A stretch of 64,000 nucleotides of DNA from Colocasia esculenta (taxonomy: Eukaryota > Streptophyta > Magnoliopsida > Alismatales > Araceae), in contig CM024757.1 of assembly GCA_014218235.1 (NCBI GenBank), positions 143,605,371 through 143,669,370 on the forward strand, in the 5' to 3' direction. Positions 33,639 through 44,656 of the stretch are shown in pieces. The notes under the pieces were generated by a model. That model did not search any database and was not told where the DNA came from. It saw only the letters and a list, made by a program, of their open reading frames with translations. A program made the translations under genes and the position numbers. How positions within the stretch are numbered: the first letter of the stretch is position 1; the number at the start of each line of letters is the position of its first letter.

Positions 33639-36610
33639 TTGCAGAGACGCCTGAGAGCATCCAAATGGTATTTGAATAGTAGGTGCTCAAGGCATATGAC
33701 AGGTGACAGAAAATTATTTACAAGTTTTAGAAATGAAATTGGTCAAGTCACTTATGGTGATAATGGAAAAGGAAAAGTGTTAGGCTGTGGAACAGTAGGA
33801 ACAAACAAAAAGGTCATTTAGTAAAGTTTCAGAACAACAAATATATTATTCAAAAAGATGGAAAAATAGTCTTTGAAGCTCAAAGAGTTAAGAATTTGTA
33901 TACCTTACAACGGACAGAACTGAAAGAAGTCAATTTGTTCCTTGCAACTACTAAGAGTGAAGAGACTGATTTATGGCATAGAAGACTAGGACATGCAAGC
34001 ACTTCAATGATCAAGAAATTAATCAAGCATGATCTAGTTGAAGGTCTTCCAAAGCTGAAATTGAAGAAATCAGGAATCTGTACAGCTTCTGCAAAAGGAA
34101 AGCAAGAAAAGACATCATTTCAGTCCAAGACATTGGTGACAACCTCCAAACCATTGGAACTTATTCATATGGATTTGTTTGGACCTATAAAAATAGTAAG
34201 TCTTTGAGGAAAGGTATATGGCTATGTAATTGTGGATAATTATTCAAGATATACTTGAGTATCATTTTTGGAAGCCAAATCAGAAACCTTTCCAACTTTT
34301 CTGAAATTCAGTAAATTAGTACATAAGAACCAGAAATATTAGATAATCAACATTAGATCTGATCATGGTGGAGAATTCAAGAATGAAGAATTTGTCAGAT
34401 TCTGTGAAGAAAATGGCATAGAACATAATTTCTCTGCACCAAGAACACCTCAACAAAATGGAGTAGCAGAAAGGAAGAACAAAACACTGCTGGATATGGC
34501 CAGAACAATGCTTACAAAATACAATTTACTAAGGTACTTTTGGGAAGAAGCAATCAACACAGCCTGCTACATCATCAATAGGTGCATGATCAAACCAATT
34601 CTAAAGAAGACACCTTATGAGCTATACAAGGGGAAAAAGCCAAACGTCAGTCACCTTCGACCCTTTGGTTGTAAGTGTTTCATTTTAAATAATAATAAAG
34701 ATAGGTTTTCTACTATGATATATTTCAAAACCTAGAGGAAACAAAGTGTTTAACAGAAGAACTTTAACTATAGAACAATCAATCCATATTTTATTTGATA
34801 AGACTAACCCTTCTATTAAGAAAATAGAAGAAGAAGAAGATATTGTTGTTGAAGAATTGTGAAGGGATCTGGAACAGACTTCTCTTGAAGAAAAAGAGGA
34901 AGACAAGGAAGATCCACCAATAGAAGAACTTCAACAGCAAGAAAAAGCACATGAAGAACTACCTAGAGAACTGAGGTATCACAGAGATCATCTAAGAGAA
35001 AATATCATAGGTGATCCTCAAGATAGGGTAAGAACAATAGGTATGAATGTTCCCTGTGATTACACTACATTTGTTTCTCAAATTGAGCCTAGGACAATCA
35101 ATGATGCACTGGCAGATGAATCTTGAATCCTAGCTATGCAAGAGAAATTTAACTAGTTCCAACACAGCCAGGTCTGGACTCTTGTGCCTAAACCTTCTGA
35201 CTATCCAGTTATTGGGACTAGATGGGTTTTTAGTAACAAAATGGATGAATCATGAGTGATCACTAGGAACAAGGCTAGACTGGTAGCACAAGGATATTCC
35301 CAAGAGAAAGGCATTGATTTCGATGAAACATATGATTCAATTGTTAGATTAAAGGCAATCAGAATTTTATTAGCCTATGCATGTTCTCTTAATGTCAAAT
35401 TGTTTCAGATGGATGTTAAAAGTGCTTTTCTGAATGGTTTCATAAAAGAAGAAGTTTATGTTGAGCAACCACCTAGTTTTGAAGATACTAAGTATCCAAA
35501 TCATGTTTTTTGTTTAAAGAAAACACTATATGGTTTGAAGCAGGCTCTAAGAGCTTAGTATGAAAGACTGAGTGTTTATCTTATATCACATGATTTCTTA
35601 AGAGGTAAAGTAGATAGCACTCTATTTGTTAAGAAATTTTCAGAAAGGATCCTAATTGTACAAATATATGTTGATGATATTATTTTTGGTTCTACTAATG
35701 AATCAGTCTATAAATTCTTTGAAAATCTTATGCAAAGTGAGTTTGAAATGAGTATGATGGGTGAGCTTAATTACTTTCTTGGGTTGCAGATCAAGCAGAC
35801 CAAGGAAGACACTCACATTTTTCAAACCAAGTATATTTCAGATTTACTTTCTAAATATAGTTTTGACAAGTGCAAGCCTTTAGGAACACACATGAGCTCA
35901 AGAATTAAATTAGATAGTGATTCAATTAAGAAGAAAGTAGATCAAAGATTTATAGAGGCATGATTGGGTCATTACTCTATCTTACTACTAGTAGACCATA
36001 TATAATGTTCAGTGTATGTTTGTGCACTAGATTTCAGGCTGATCCTAAAGAATCTAATGTTAATGTTGTTAAAAAAAAAAATAGATATCTTATGAATACA
36101 AGTAAATTGGATTTATGGTATCCCAGATGCTCTGAATTTAAACTGCTTGGATATAGTGATGCTGACTATGCTGGATGCAAAATAGACAAAAAAAGCACCA
36201 GTGGTACTTGCCAATTCCTTGTAGGGTGCCTAATCTCTTGGTCTTCCAGAAAACAAAATTCAATAGCTTTGTCCACAACAGAAACAGAATACATTGTAGT
36301 TGGGAGTTGCTGCACTCAACTGTTGTAGATCAAACATCAACTAGAAGAGTATGGTCATACACTACATGAAATTCCAATGCTATGTGATAATACAAGTGCA
36401 ATCAATTTGACCAAAAATCCAATCCAACATTCAAGAACCAAGCACATTGAGGTCAGACATCATTTCATCAGGGACCATGTAAGTAATGGTGATATTTTAC
36501 TTGAATTTGTTTCTACAGAAAATCAATTAGCTGATATATTTACTAAACCTCTCCCTGAAGATAGATTTACTTCAATAAGAAGAGAAATAGGAATGTGCAA
36601 TCCTAATTGA
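33639..36610 (+). pseudogene. SIRE-1 pol (protease, integrase, RT, RNase H)
   Basis: Copia order. The protease has the catalytic DSG changed to NSR (WYLNSRCSRHM). The pre-integrase region keeps LWHRRLGH (33,970). The integrase keeps HMDLFGP, RSDHGGEF and NGVAERKN (DDE). RT has ARLVAQGYSQEKGIDF, QMDVKSAFLNGF and YVDD at 35,667-35,678. RNase H has YSDADYAG and NSIALSTTETEYI, and the end reads LADIFTKPLPEDRFT to TGA. More than ten stops and several frameshifts; many stops replace Trp or Gln. The element cannot move itself. Confidence 0.92.
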
Positions 36611-37094
36611 ATACTTAAAATTCTTAAGTACGTAATCTGATCTATCCATCGTCAAACTTTTTTTGAGTCCTGGACTTTCGACTTCTCTAAAGTCGGAGTT
36701 TCGAGAGTTGACTCCTTTGAAGTCGGAGTTATGAAGTCGGAGTCTTTGTTAATTCAAAAAAAAAGGGGGGGTTACAAAATTTTCAGGGGGAATTAAAATA
36801 ATGGTTCATTCATTTAATCCAGTCGTTCATCTCCTCATCTACGATCCATTACAAAACTTCTTTCTTTATTTTAAACATTCCCTCTTACTTTCTAAATCAC
36901 CCCATTCAAAACGTCTCTAACTCCTTCGTCTTCTTCCTGGTTCCCGCGCCTATTCTTCACCTCAACAGAACCGTCTTCGAGCATTTGCCGATTTCCTCGA
37001 TTTCTCTAAAGAAAGGTAGGATCTTTGACTTCTCTGAACTCATTTCACTTCTCCTCTATCATCTCCCTTAGACTTTTCTCATATATTTGTCTAG
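36611..37094 (+). other. SIRE-1 spacer between pol and the third ORF
   Basis: No gene. It contains three AAGTCGGAGT blocks (36,690-36,745) from the same motif family as the LTR palindrome array, here in inverse orientation. A pyrimidine-rich stretch ends TTGTCTAG just before the ORF's ATG, so a splice acceptor is possible. Confidence 0.6.
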
Positions 37095-40016
37095 ATGGCC
37101 TCCTCTAGGGCTCTGGACGGGACCTTCTTCACCCCAGAACAGCTCCAACGACTCAACTCAGCCAAAGCCTCGATTTGCCCAAGAAAAGTAGTGGATTTCT
37201 CTCAGTTATCGGGCAGACTCAGTTGAGTAGTAGAAACCCTTGACTTGTTAGGCTGGACCAAGCTTTTCCAGATCAACGAGCCTACATTTGAAGATGCAGT
37301 GAAGGAATTCTATGTGACCCTCCAAGTCTCTGTAGATGGGTCTATTCAAAGTTTTGTAAAAGGTACTCAGATTTTTATTACTGAAGACTTATTAGTAGAA
37401 CTTTTGGATTGCCCCAACTCCGAACATAAGATCAGTGAAGTAGTGTCCATAGAGAAGCAGAAGTTAGGAATCATAGGTAGCCTTGGAGCTATCTCGAAGA
37501 AAGGGCTTCTTATAAATGAGCTCTCTGTAGAGAAGAGGCTCCTCCATGCCATCATCACCACATCATCACTTCTAGAGCTAGGACTCACTCCTCCGTCACA
37601 GCCAGGGATGGCAGTCTTCTGTTTTGGACTATTTAGGGGCATAGAGTCAGTCTTCCCTCTATTATTTTGGAGAGGATGGTAGGGTCCAAGTATTTACAAG
37701 AATCTCTCCCTTATGGACCCTTGCTAACCCTTATATTTAGAAGATTTTCAGTGGATTTATCAGAAGAAATTTCAGTGTCAGTGAAGGAAAAGATTGGGCT
37801 ATCCACACATAGAAGAAGTCACTATGTTTTGGAAGATAAAGTTCAGAATATTTGGACTAAGGAATCTGTACCAGATTGCACCCATGATATATTTCCGAAT
37901 GAGGTACAGAGATCCTCCTCTATTCCCACAGTTCAACCTCCAGAAGTTAGAAGAGAAGAAATTAGAGTTGAAGCAGCAGTAGAAGAGGCAGTACAAGAAG
38001 AAATTGCAGGACCTTCTCTTGAGCATGATCTCCTAGATGAGACCATCAATCAAGTGCTCAGAGATCTAAAAGGTAAAGGAGAAGAGGATGTTCCAAGTAC
38101 TACACCAGTTGAGCCTCCTATGTATGAAGAATATCATCATGTCTCTCCACCACCAGTTGAGGCCCAGCCAAGGTCTCAGGGGGAGACAAGCAGGACCATA
38201 GATGATGTACTGAATGTGGTCCTCAAGCAACAAGAGATGTTGACTGTGCTTTAGATGTAAATACATCAGATTGATGTAAAGTTTGATTTTATGTCAAAAG
38301 AAGTCCAACAAATGAAGGATTTGCTCCTTCAATTGGTATGCCAACAGGGCAAGGGCAGCTCTCCAGTACCTCCTTCTACTCCTCAACCTGAAGAGTAGCA
38401 GCCCAACCAGTTAAAACCACAGCCAGAGTAGTATGAAGATCAGCCAGCTGTGGAGTCAGAGAAGCAGCCAGGACCACCTGTTGAGCAACAACAAAAACAA
38501 CAGCAACCTTAGTAGGAGCAGCCCTCTGAGAAGATCTAGCTGAGATTAAAAGAACAGCCAGAGAAGAGATCAGTGGAGCAGCTAGATCAGTCTGTGGAAA
38601 AACTATTCAAGGTCAAGACTTTTAAGAGAAGGGTCGGGAGAAAGCTCATGAAATGTAGTTATGCTATTATCCCTTCCTCAGAATCCAATCTCATTCCTTC
38701 ACCTCCTTCTGAACCAACACCTCCAATTCCTTCTAAACCAATTCCTCATGTTTCCTCTGATCCTCCTCCTTCTACTTCTCAACCAGAGGAACAACCTCCT
38801 TCTCCCCTAAGCACTTCAATCACTTCATTTCCTATGGATACATACAAGTCACATATTGTAAATACACCTACCCTCCACACCTTAGCTCCTCACTTTTTCT
38901 CCTCTCTCCCTTCATCACCCATTCCTTTTTCGGCCTAGCTTACTCATCCACTTGCTCAAATAGTGTTCAATGCGGCACTTTCATCTAAAGTGGGGGCAAA
39001 GATAAAACTTAACCCTAGTTCTCAACTTCCTCCCTTTTGGTATGCATTTATCTTTCACTCTGAGCAAAACATGGCTCTTTTCAAAGAATTTCTATCCATC
39101 AAGGCTTTTCTTGAAGTTCATGGGTTGCCAGCCTACAAATTTGAAGACTGGCTCCCTACCTTGATCAAAACTCAAGAAGTTCTTCTGAGTGATCTGAATT
39201 TATCACTCAGAAAAGTTATAGACTTTCTCCTGAAGAATTTTTGGCTCTTTACTTTGGAGAAGCAGTGAAGTATAGAGAAGCTAGGTCAGGAACTAGTTTC
39301 TGAATGTTTCTTTTCACTTGGATTTTAAGATTCTTTGATATGTTTGGAAATTCATAAAAGAGCAGCAGAACAGTTACAGTAGCATGAAGAAATTCAATGA
39401 AGACAGGTTCAAATTGAATCTACCAGATGTCAATAAAGGGCAATGGGCTATGATTTTTAAAGGGCAAAGAGAAATCACTCCCTCTGTGGTCAATGGATTG
39501 CCCTCAGCACTACAACCTAGTCTGATAGGGGCCATTTCCTCCAGAAAATAGTTTGCCCAAGTTGTCTTCAACCGACACATAAGGATAGTAGTAAGGTTCA
39601 AGATAAAATACAATATCAAGCTATCCTTTCATCATTTTTCCCTCATGCATGCTCCCAAGAATTCACAGTATCTCAAGGACTTTCAGCACAATTTTGCAGA
39701 ATCTGAAAGATTGTCAAAAGAGCAGTGGGAAGTAGCTTATCCTGAAGAGGCTTCAGAATGCAGAAAGCTGAAGCTATCTCCTTCTGTCTTCCTGAGTAGA
39801 GGCTATGAGACACTTTGAAAGTTTGTTACTCTGAAGTGGACAGAGAGATACACTATATACTACAAATCCAAGGAAGCAGCTCACTCTCTAGGTCTCTAGT
39901 GGAACATTACTGTCCACGCGTTCCTGCACAAGGCAGCCAGTAGGAAATTCATTCCCCTTAGGAGAACTCTGAGTAGTGATATCTATAATAGGAGAATCAA
40001 TTGGTATCATCACTGA
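37095..40016 (+). pseudogene. SIRE-1 third ORF (env-position)
   Basis: Starts MASSRALDGTFFTPEQLQRL. The N-terminal domain includes AVKEFYVTLQVSVDG, SFVKGTQIFITEDLLVELL, EKRLLHAIITTSSLLE and LPYGPLLTLIFRRFSVDLS, matching SIRE-2's third ORF and the putative plant transposon protein family. A Pro/Glu/Gln-rich linker follows (about 37,900-38,900), then a decayed C-terminal module with PPFWYAFIFHSEQNMALF, FAESERLSKEQW and LKWTERYTIYY, ending near TGA 40,014-40,016. It has many stops and shifts. Role unknown. It sits where SIRE-type elements carry an env-like ORF. Confidence 0.78.
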
Positions 40017-40239
40017 CACCTTAAGTCTTATAGGAAAATTCTCTCTGTAGGACCCTCCTTAACATAGATAATTCCATTTTCACTCATGTATTCCCTTACA
40101 ATGAGAAGAAGCTCTGGGATCTTCTTCAACCCTTCTTCGATCAGATCCCACATTCTCTCTATCTCCCCAGTTCTTCTTAATGTATGTTCAGTATTATTCA
40201 GTCATCAATACAACTAGTTTTCTCTATCTGTGTGTATTA

Positions 40240-40292
<53 letters not shown>
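40240..40292. repeat. CT microsatellite
   Basis: About 50 bp of CT repeats with one interruption (TCTCCTCT), between the third ORF and the PPTs of SIRE-1. Likely made by replication slippage. Confidence 0.9.
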
Positions 40293-40316
40293 ACTTCATC
40301 CTTTCTGTTAATGCCA

Positions 40317-40432
40317 CAAAGGGGGAGAAAGAAAAGAAAGAAAAGATATACAGAACATAAATTTTTTTTTTTTACAAAATTTGTTTACACTGCCATTATA
40401 AAAGTTTTATCATTAACAAAAAGGGGGAGAAT
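40317..40432 (+). promoter_or_regulatory. SIRE-1 paired polypurine tracts
   Basis: ACAAAGGGGGAGAAA at 40,317-40,331 and AAAAAGGGGGAGA at 40,418-40,430. The second nearly touches the LTR start at 40,433. The same two-tract layout is in SIRE-2 and SIRE-3. Confidence 0.8.
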
Positions 40433-40780
40433 TGTTGAGCAAAACTGTTTAGGAAAATTTGTGAGCAACTATCTTAAGAATGTTGTACAATATCTTTTAT
40501 GAATGCTTTCATTGTGCTTTGCTATGAATTTTTTTTAATATCTCCTAAACCAAATTTATTGAATTATACCACACTTTATTTTATATGAAAACTAATATGA
40601 CAAAGTAAAGGCATACATGTATTATACTTTGTATCACTTAATCAAATTTGTGTGTCAACTCACAGGACCTAAGTGTCACACATGTCACACACTTGATAAG
40701 AAATTTTTTCTAAGTCCACAAATGTATACTGTATACCATACTGACTCCGACTCCTGGAAAGGCGAAGGACAGTGGCGAGC
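40433..40780 (+). mobile_element. SIRE-1 3' LTR, first piece
   Basis: Opens TGTTGAGCAAAACTG and follows the 5' LTR (19,859-20,200) with many small differences. It reaches the first palindrome unit (CTCCGACTCCTGGAAAGGCG) and is then interrupted by SIRE-2 at about 40,781. Confidence 0.88.
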
Positions 40781-42823
40781 TGACATGAACAGTCCATCCC
40801 CATGTACTTTTAATTTAATTACTTGCCTATTTTGGTGATAAACAAAACACTGTCAAAAGTTTTCTAACCTTGTTTATCTAGCCATAAGCACAGGAATTAC
40901 CCAAAGAAAGTCAAGCATTTGTGGTAAGTCTTCCATACATCTTTCTTCAGAGAGCCATAATAATTCCTTCATAACTATACGATTTCCTCATTAGAACAAC
41001 GATTTACTTGAAAGATTGAATAACCTTGCTGTGTCAAACAAGTCGAATATATAACGACTCTATAAGTTATCGTAACGACTTCTTCAGAAGTTATAACGAC
41101 TTGCTCATTATAACGACTCTGTAAGTTATCGTAACGACTTCTTCAGAAGTTATAACGACTTGCTGTCATAACGACTCTGTAAGTTATCGTAACGATTTCT
41201 TAGAGATTATAACGACTTGCTCGTCATAACGATTCTGTAAGTTATCGTAACGATTTCTTTAGAGATTTATAACGACTTGCTCGTCATAACGATTCTGTAA
41301 GTTATCGTAACGATTCTTTAGAGAGTTTAACGACTTGCTCGTCATAACGATTCTGTAAGTCATCGTAACGATTTCTTTAGAGAGTTTAACGACTTGCTCG
41401 TCATAACGATTCTGTAAGTCATCGTAACGATTTCTTTAGAGAGTTTAACGACTTGCTCGTCATAACGATTCTGTAAGTCATCATAACGATTTCTTTAGAG
41501 AGCTACAACGACTTGCCATGTTTCATAACGATTTCTTTTATCATCTGTTATAGAACGACTTGGTTGTGGTAACGATTTCATAAGTTATCATAACGACTTC
41601 TTATCAGTCTACAGCAACTTGATCATAACGATTCTATCAGATTTTCACAACGACTGCATAAGTCATGTTTCCATTAATTAATGTTTTTCCTTGATTTAAG
41701 CTACGTTGAATAGTCAAAGTCGCATCTCGTCTGTTTGACTGCCATGCATTTAATAAAGACTGAACGTATCTCTGCATGGACACAGAACATATCTTCCATT
41801 CTCGTGTATTCTCTGCATGCATCTTTTAGAACGATAAAGTGTTACTACTATATTTGTGTCTATCTGCTCTGACGTTGATTGACATCTGGAGATAGTATAG
41901 CTGTCTACCATTAAAGCTCAACCTTGCAGAACCTTAAGGATGTAATATCCTACAACACTGGACACAGAAAGAACTACAAGCAAACTCAGAAGATCTTATC
42001 ACTTTGCGTGTCCAAAGAACAAAAGACTGCTGACAGGAAGCTTCCTCAAATCCTTCAGTCTAACGTACACCAAAGCGTGAGACAACGGTCATCTCCTTGT
42101 CCTTATTCAAATTGGAGATACAAATACAAGATGAAGCTCTGAAGACATCAATAGAAGAGAATTTCATTTTCAGATTCAAGGGCGGCTAGAACTCTGCAGC
42201 TTTCACGTCTTCGAAAGTTCTCTAGAGCCAAAAATTCACTCTTTTCTTCGCTCTTAGCTCCCTGTGCTGTGTGAAGAAAACAAAAGGAAGAGCTAGTTTA
42301 GTTCTGAGAGAGTGCACTCTGTGTAGATCTTCGACTCTCAGTGCTTGTAGCTTCAGATTGAGTTTTGTAAAAGCTTGATCTAGGGGCTAGTCCTTTCTTT
42401 CAAGAATTTCCTGTGTTATTCCCTTCGTGTGTGAAGGAAGACCTGGTGGTTTCCAGGGTGGTGTTTTTCCCTTCAGGAGTAAAGGAAGACCTGGTGGTAC
42501 CAGGGTGTTGTGTTCCCTTCAGGGGTGAAGAAGAAGACCAGCTGAGCTGGGTGGTTGTTGTGTCCATAGGGGGACTGTACCCTAGTTAGTGAAATCCTGA
42601 GGGTTGCTCAGGGACTGGACGTAGGACTCCTAAGGAGAGGAGATCCGAACCAGGATAAATCTCTGTGTTGTGTGATTGTCTTCTTTGTGTGATTGTTGTT
42701 TTTACTAACCATTACTAATCCTTTCAAGAACTCTTTATGTTTGTTTTGAGTTCAGGTTTTTATCAGCTAGGATTATTTTAAAGACCCATTCACCCCCCCT
42801 CTGGGTTAGCCAACCGGGCAACA
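40781..42823 (+). mobile_element. SIRE-2 5' LTR
   Basis: Starts near TGACATGAACAGTCC (3' LTR copy TGATGAACAGTCC) and ends GGGCAACA. It contains the tandem array 41,045-41,640, a leader with three repeats of CCCTTC...GAAGGAAGACC around CCAGGGTG (42,420-42,540), and the shared SIRE motif GGACTGGACGTAGGACTCC then GAACCAGGATAAA. Confidence 0.9.
41045..41640. repeat. AACGAYTT tandem array in the SIRE-2 5' LTR
   Basis: About nine units of roughly 60 bp. Each has ATAACGATTCTGTAAGT, then CATCGTAACGATTTC, then TTAGAGAGTTTAACGACTTG. Early units contain ACTTCTTCAGAAGT, a near-perfect palindrome. The array continues more loosely to 41,640. The core AACGATTT is the complement of the SIRE-3 core AAATCGTT. 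Confidence 0.85.
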
Positions 42824-42825
42824 AG

Positions 42826-42837
42826 TGGTATCAGAGC
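42826..42837 (+). promoter_or_regulatory. SIRE-2 primer binding site
   Basis: TGGTATCAGAGC, an exact match to the initiator tRNA-Met primer site, two bases after the 5' LTR. Confidence 0.92.
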
Positions 42838-42887
42838 GAGTCTCTTCGACAAAGAACAAGATCCAACGATCTGAAGAGTAAAGATCC

Positions 42888-44656
42888 ATGGCAGCCCAAG
42901 GTCACTTCGAAGGTCAGTCTGTCAACAGACCTCCTTTGTTCGACGGTGAAGATTATACGTATTGGAAGACCAGGATGGAATACTTTCTACAAGGCCACGA
43001 TTATCAAATCTGGTCGATAGTGGAAGAAGGTGATCTGGTCGTCACAAATGAGAAAGCACAATGGACAGATGAAGATAGAAAAAAATCTCCTTGAACTGTA
43101 AAGCTAAGAGCATTCTATGTTGTGCTCTAAGCAAGAAGGAGTTCAACAGAGTCTCAGCTTGCAAATCCTCCATGGAAATGTGGGAAAAGCTAAGGATTAC
43201 ATATGAAGGTACAGACAAAGTAAAGGAGACAAGAATCGACATTCTTGTCACTCAGTATGAAAGATTTCAAATGCAACAGGTGAGTCTATTACCCAAATGT
43301 TTAGTAGATTTACTGACATCACTAATGGCCTAGCAAGTCTAGGAAAGTCATATGAGATTGCAGACATGGTAAGGAAGATTCTCAGATCCTTGCCATCTTC
43401 ATGGACGGCAAAGGTCACAGCTATCGAAGAAGCTAATGACCTTAAGAGAATGTCAGTAGAAAAACTCATCGGGTCTCTCATGGCCCATGAAATAAACATG
43501 GAAAGACTAGGAGAATCCTCCAGTAGAAAGAAGCAGTCAAATGCGCTTAAAGCTAATGGGGACTCATCAGAAGAATCCTTAGATAACAGTGAAGATAGCA
43601 AAGATAGTGATGATGAAGAAGCCATGCTCTCAAGAAGATTGCAGAGAATCTTGGCCAAGAAGAAGAAGTTCCAGTCTGGTAAGAGGTACTTCAAGAAAAA
43701 CAAAGATCTCAAGAGACCAGATGGAAAGGATCAGAAGAGGAATGAGCCACTGTGCTATGAATGCAAGAAACCTGGACATATCAAGGCAGACTGTCCAATG
43801 CTAAAGAAAATGATCACAAGAAGAAGGACAGCTCCAAGAAGTTCAGAAGATTCAAAAAGAAAGCCATGGCAGCTGCATGGGAAAACAGCAGCGACTCAGA
43901 CAGTGAGTCAAGCTCCAGCAGTGAAGAAGAAGAAGCCAACCTGGCTCTCATGGCAAATACCGAGGATAAGGTAACATCTGATTCCTCTTTCGATTCCTGT
44001 AATGACTCAGATTCGGATAATTTGGAAAGTGCATTTAATGAACTCTACGATAAGTATAAAGAAGTGTGTAAACTACTTAAGCTAAGCAAGAAAATATCAC
44101 CTGTCTCGAAAATACCAACTCAGATTTAAAATCTGAAAATGAAGAACTAGAAAAAAAATAATGGAGCTTAAGAGAAGAAATGAACTATTATGTGAAAACT
44201 TAAAAGACAAGAACAGACAAATCATTGACCTAGAAAAACAGGAAAGCTCAGATGATTTAAGAAAAACGGTAAATGAATTAAATGAAGAACAATACACTAG
44301 CAAGCACCTTAGAAAAGTTTACAAATGGAAAGAATTCCTTATTATTAAAAGGTGCTAGAAGATCTGGTAAGAATAAACGAGGTTTAGGTTACATACCTCC
44401 AGTAAATGAAGAAGAAATAATCTATCCAGAAAAATATCCAACTCCTAAGTTCACTCCAGAACAAGATGTGGCATATAAAGCGAATTTTAAATACATAGAA
44501 AGAGTAACAATAACATCATGTTGTAATCACTGTAAAAGCTAGGACATTTAAAATCCACCTGTCCAACAAGACAATAAGATAAGAAGTGGATAAAAAGTAA
44601 AAATGATGATACTGACCCATCAGGACCCAAAAGAACTTGGGTACCTAAATCTTGAT
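42888..44656 (+). pseudogene. SIRE-2 gag
   Basis: ATG at 42,888 (MAAQGHFEGQSVNRPPLFDG). Order: UBN2-type region; CCHC knuckle CYECKKPGHIKADC at 43,753-43,794; acidic Ser/Glu stretch; coiled coil with ELKRRNELLCENLKDKN; degenerate second knuckle CNHC near 44,520; end WVPKS with TGA near 44,654. No Trp-to-stop change is seen, unlike SIRE-1 and SIRE-3. The frame is broken by single-base changes, clearest at the A run 43,079-43,086 and near 43,275, with more near 43,805, 44,100, 44,290 and 44,540. These look like homopolymer indels, so the real gene may be open. Confidence 0.9.

Noticed and set aside
43079..43300. Programmed frameshifting in SIRE-2 gag
   Set aside because: The breaks are single-base losses at runs, differ from the sister elements, and have no slippery site with structure; error or decay is simpler.
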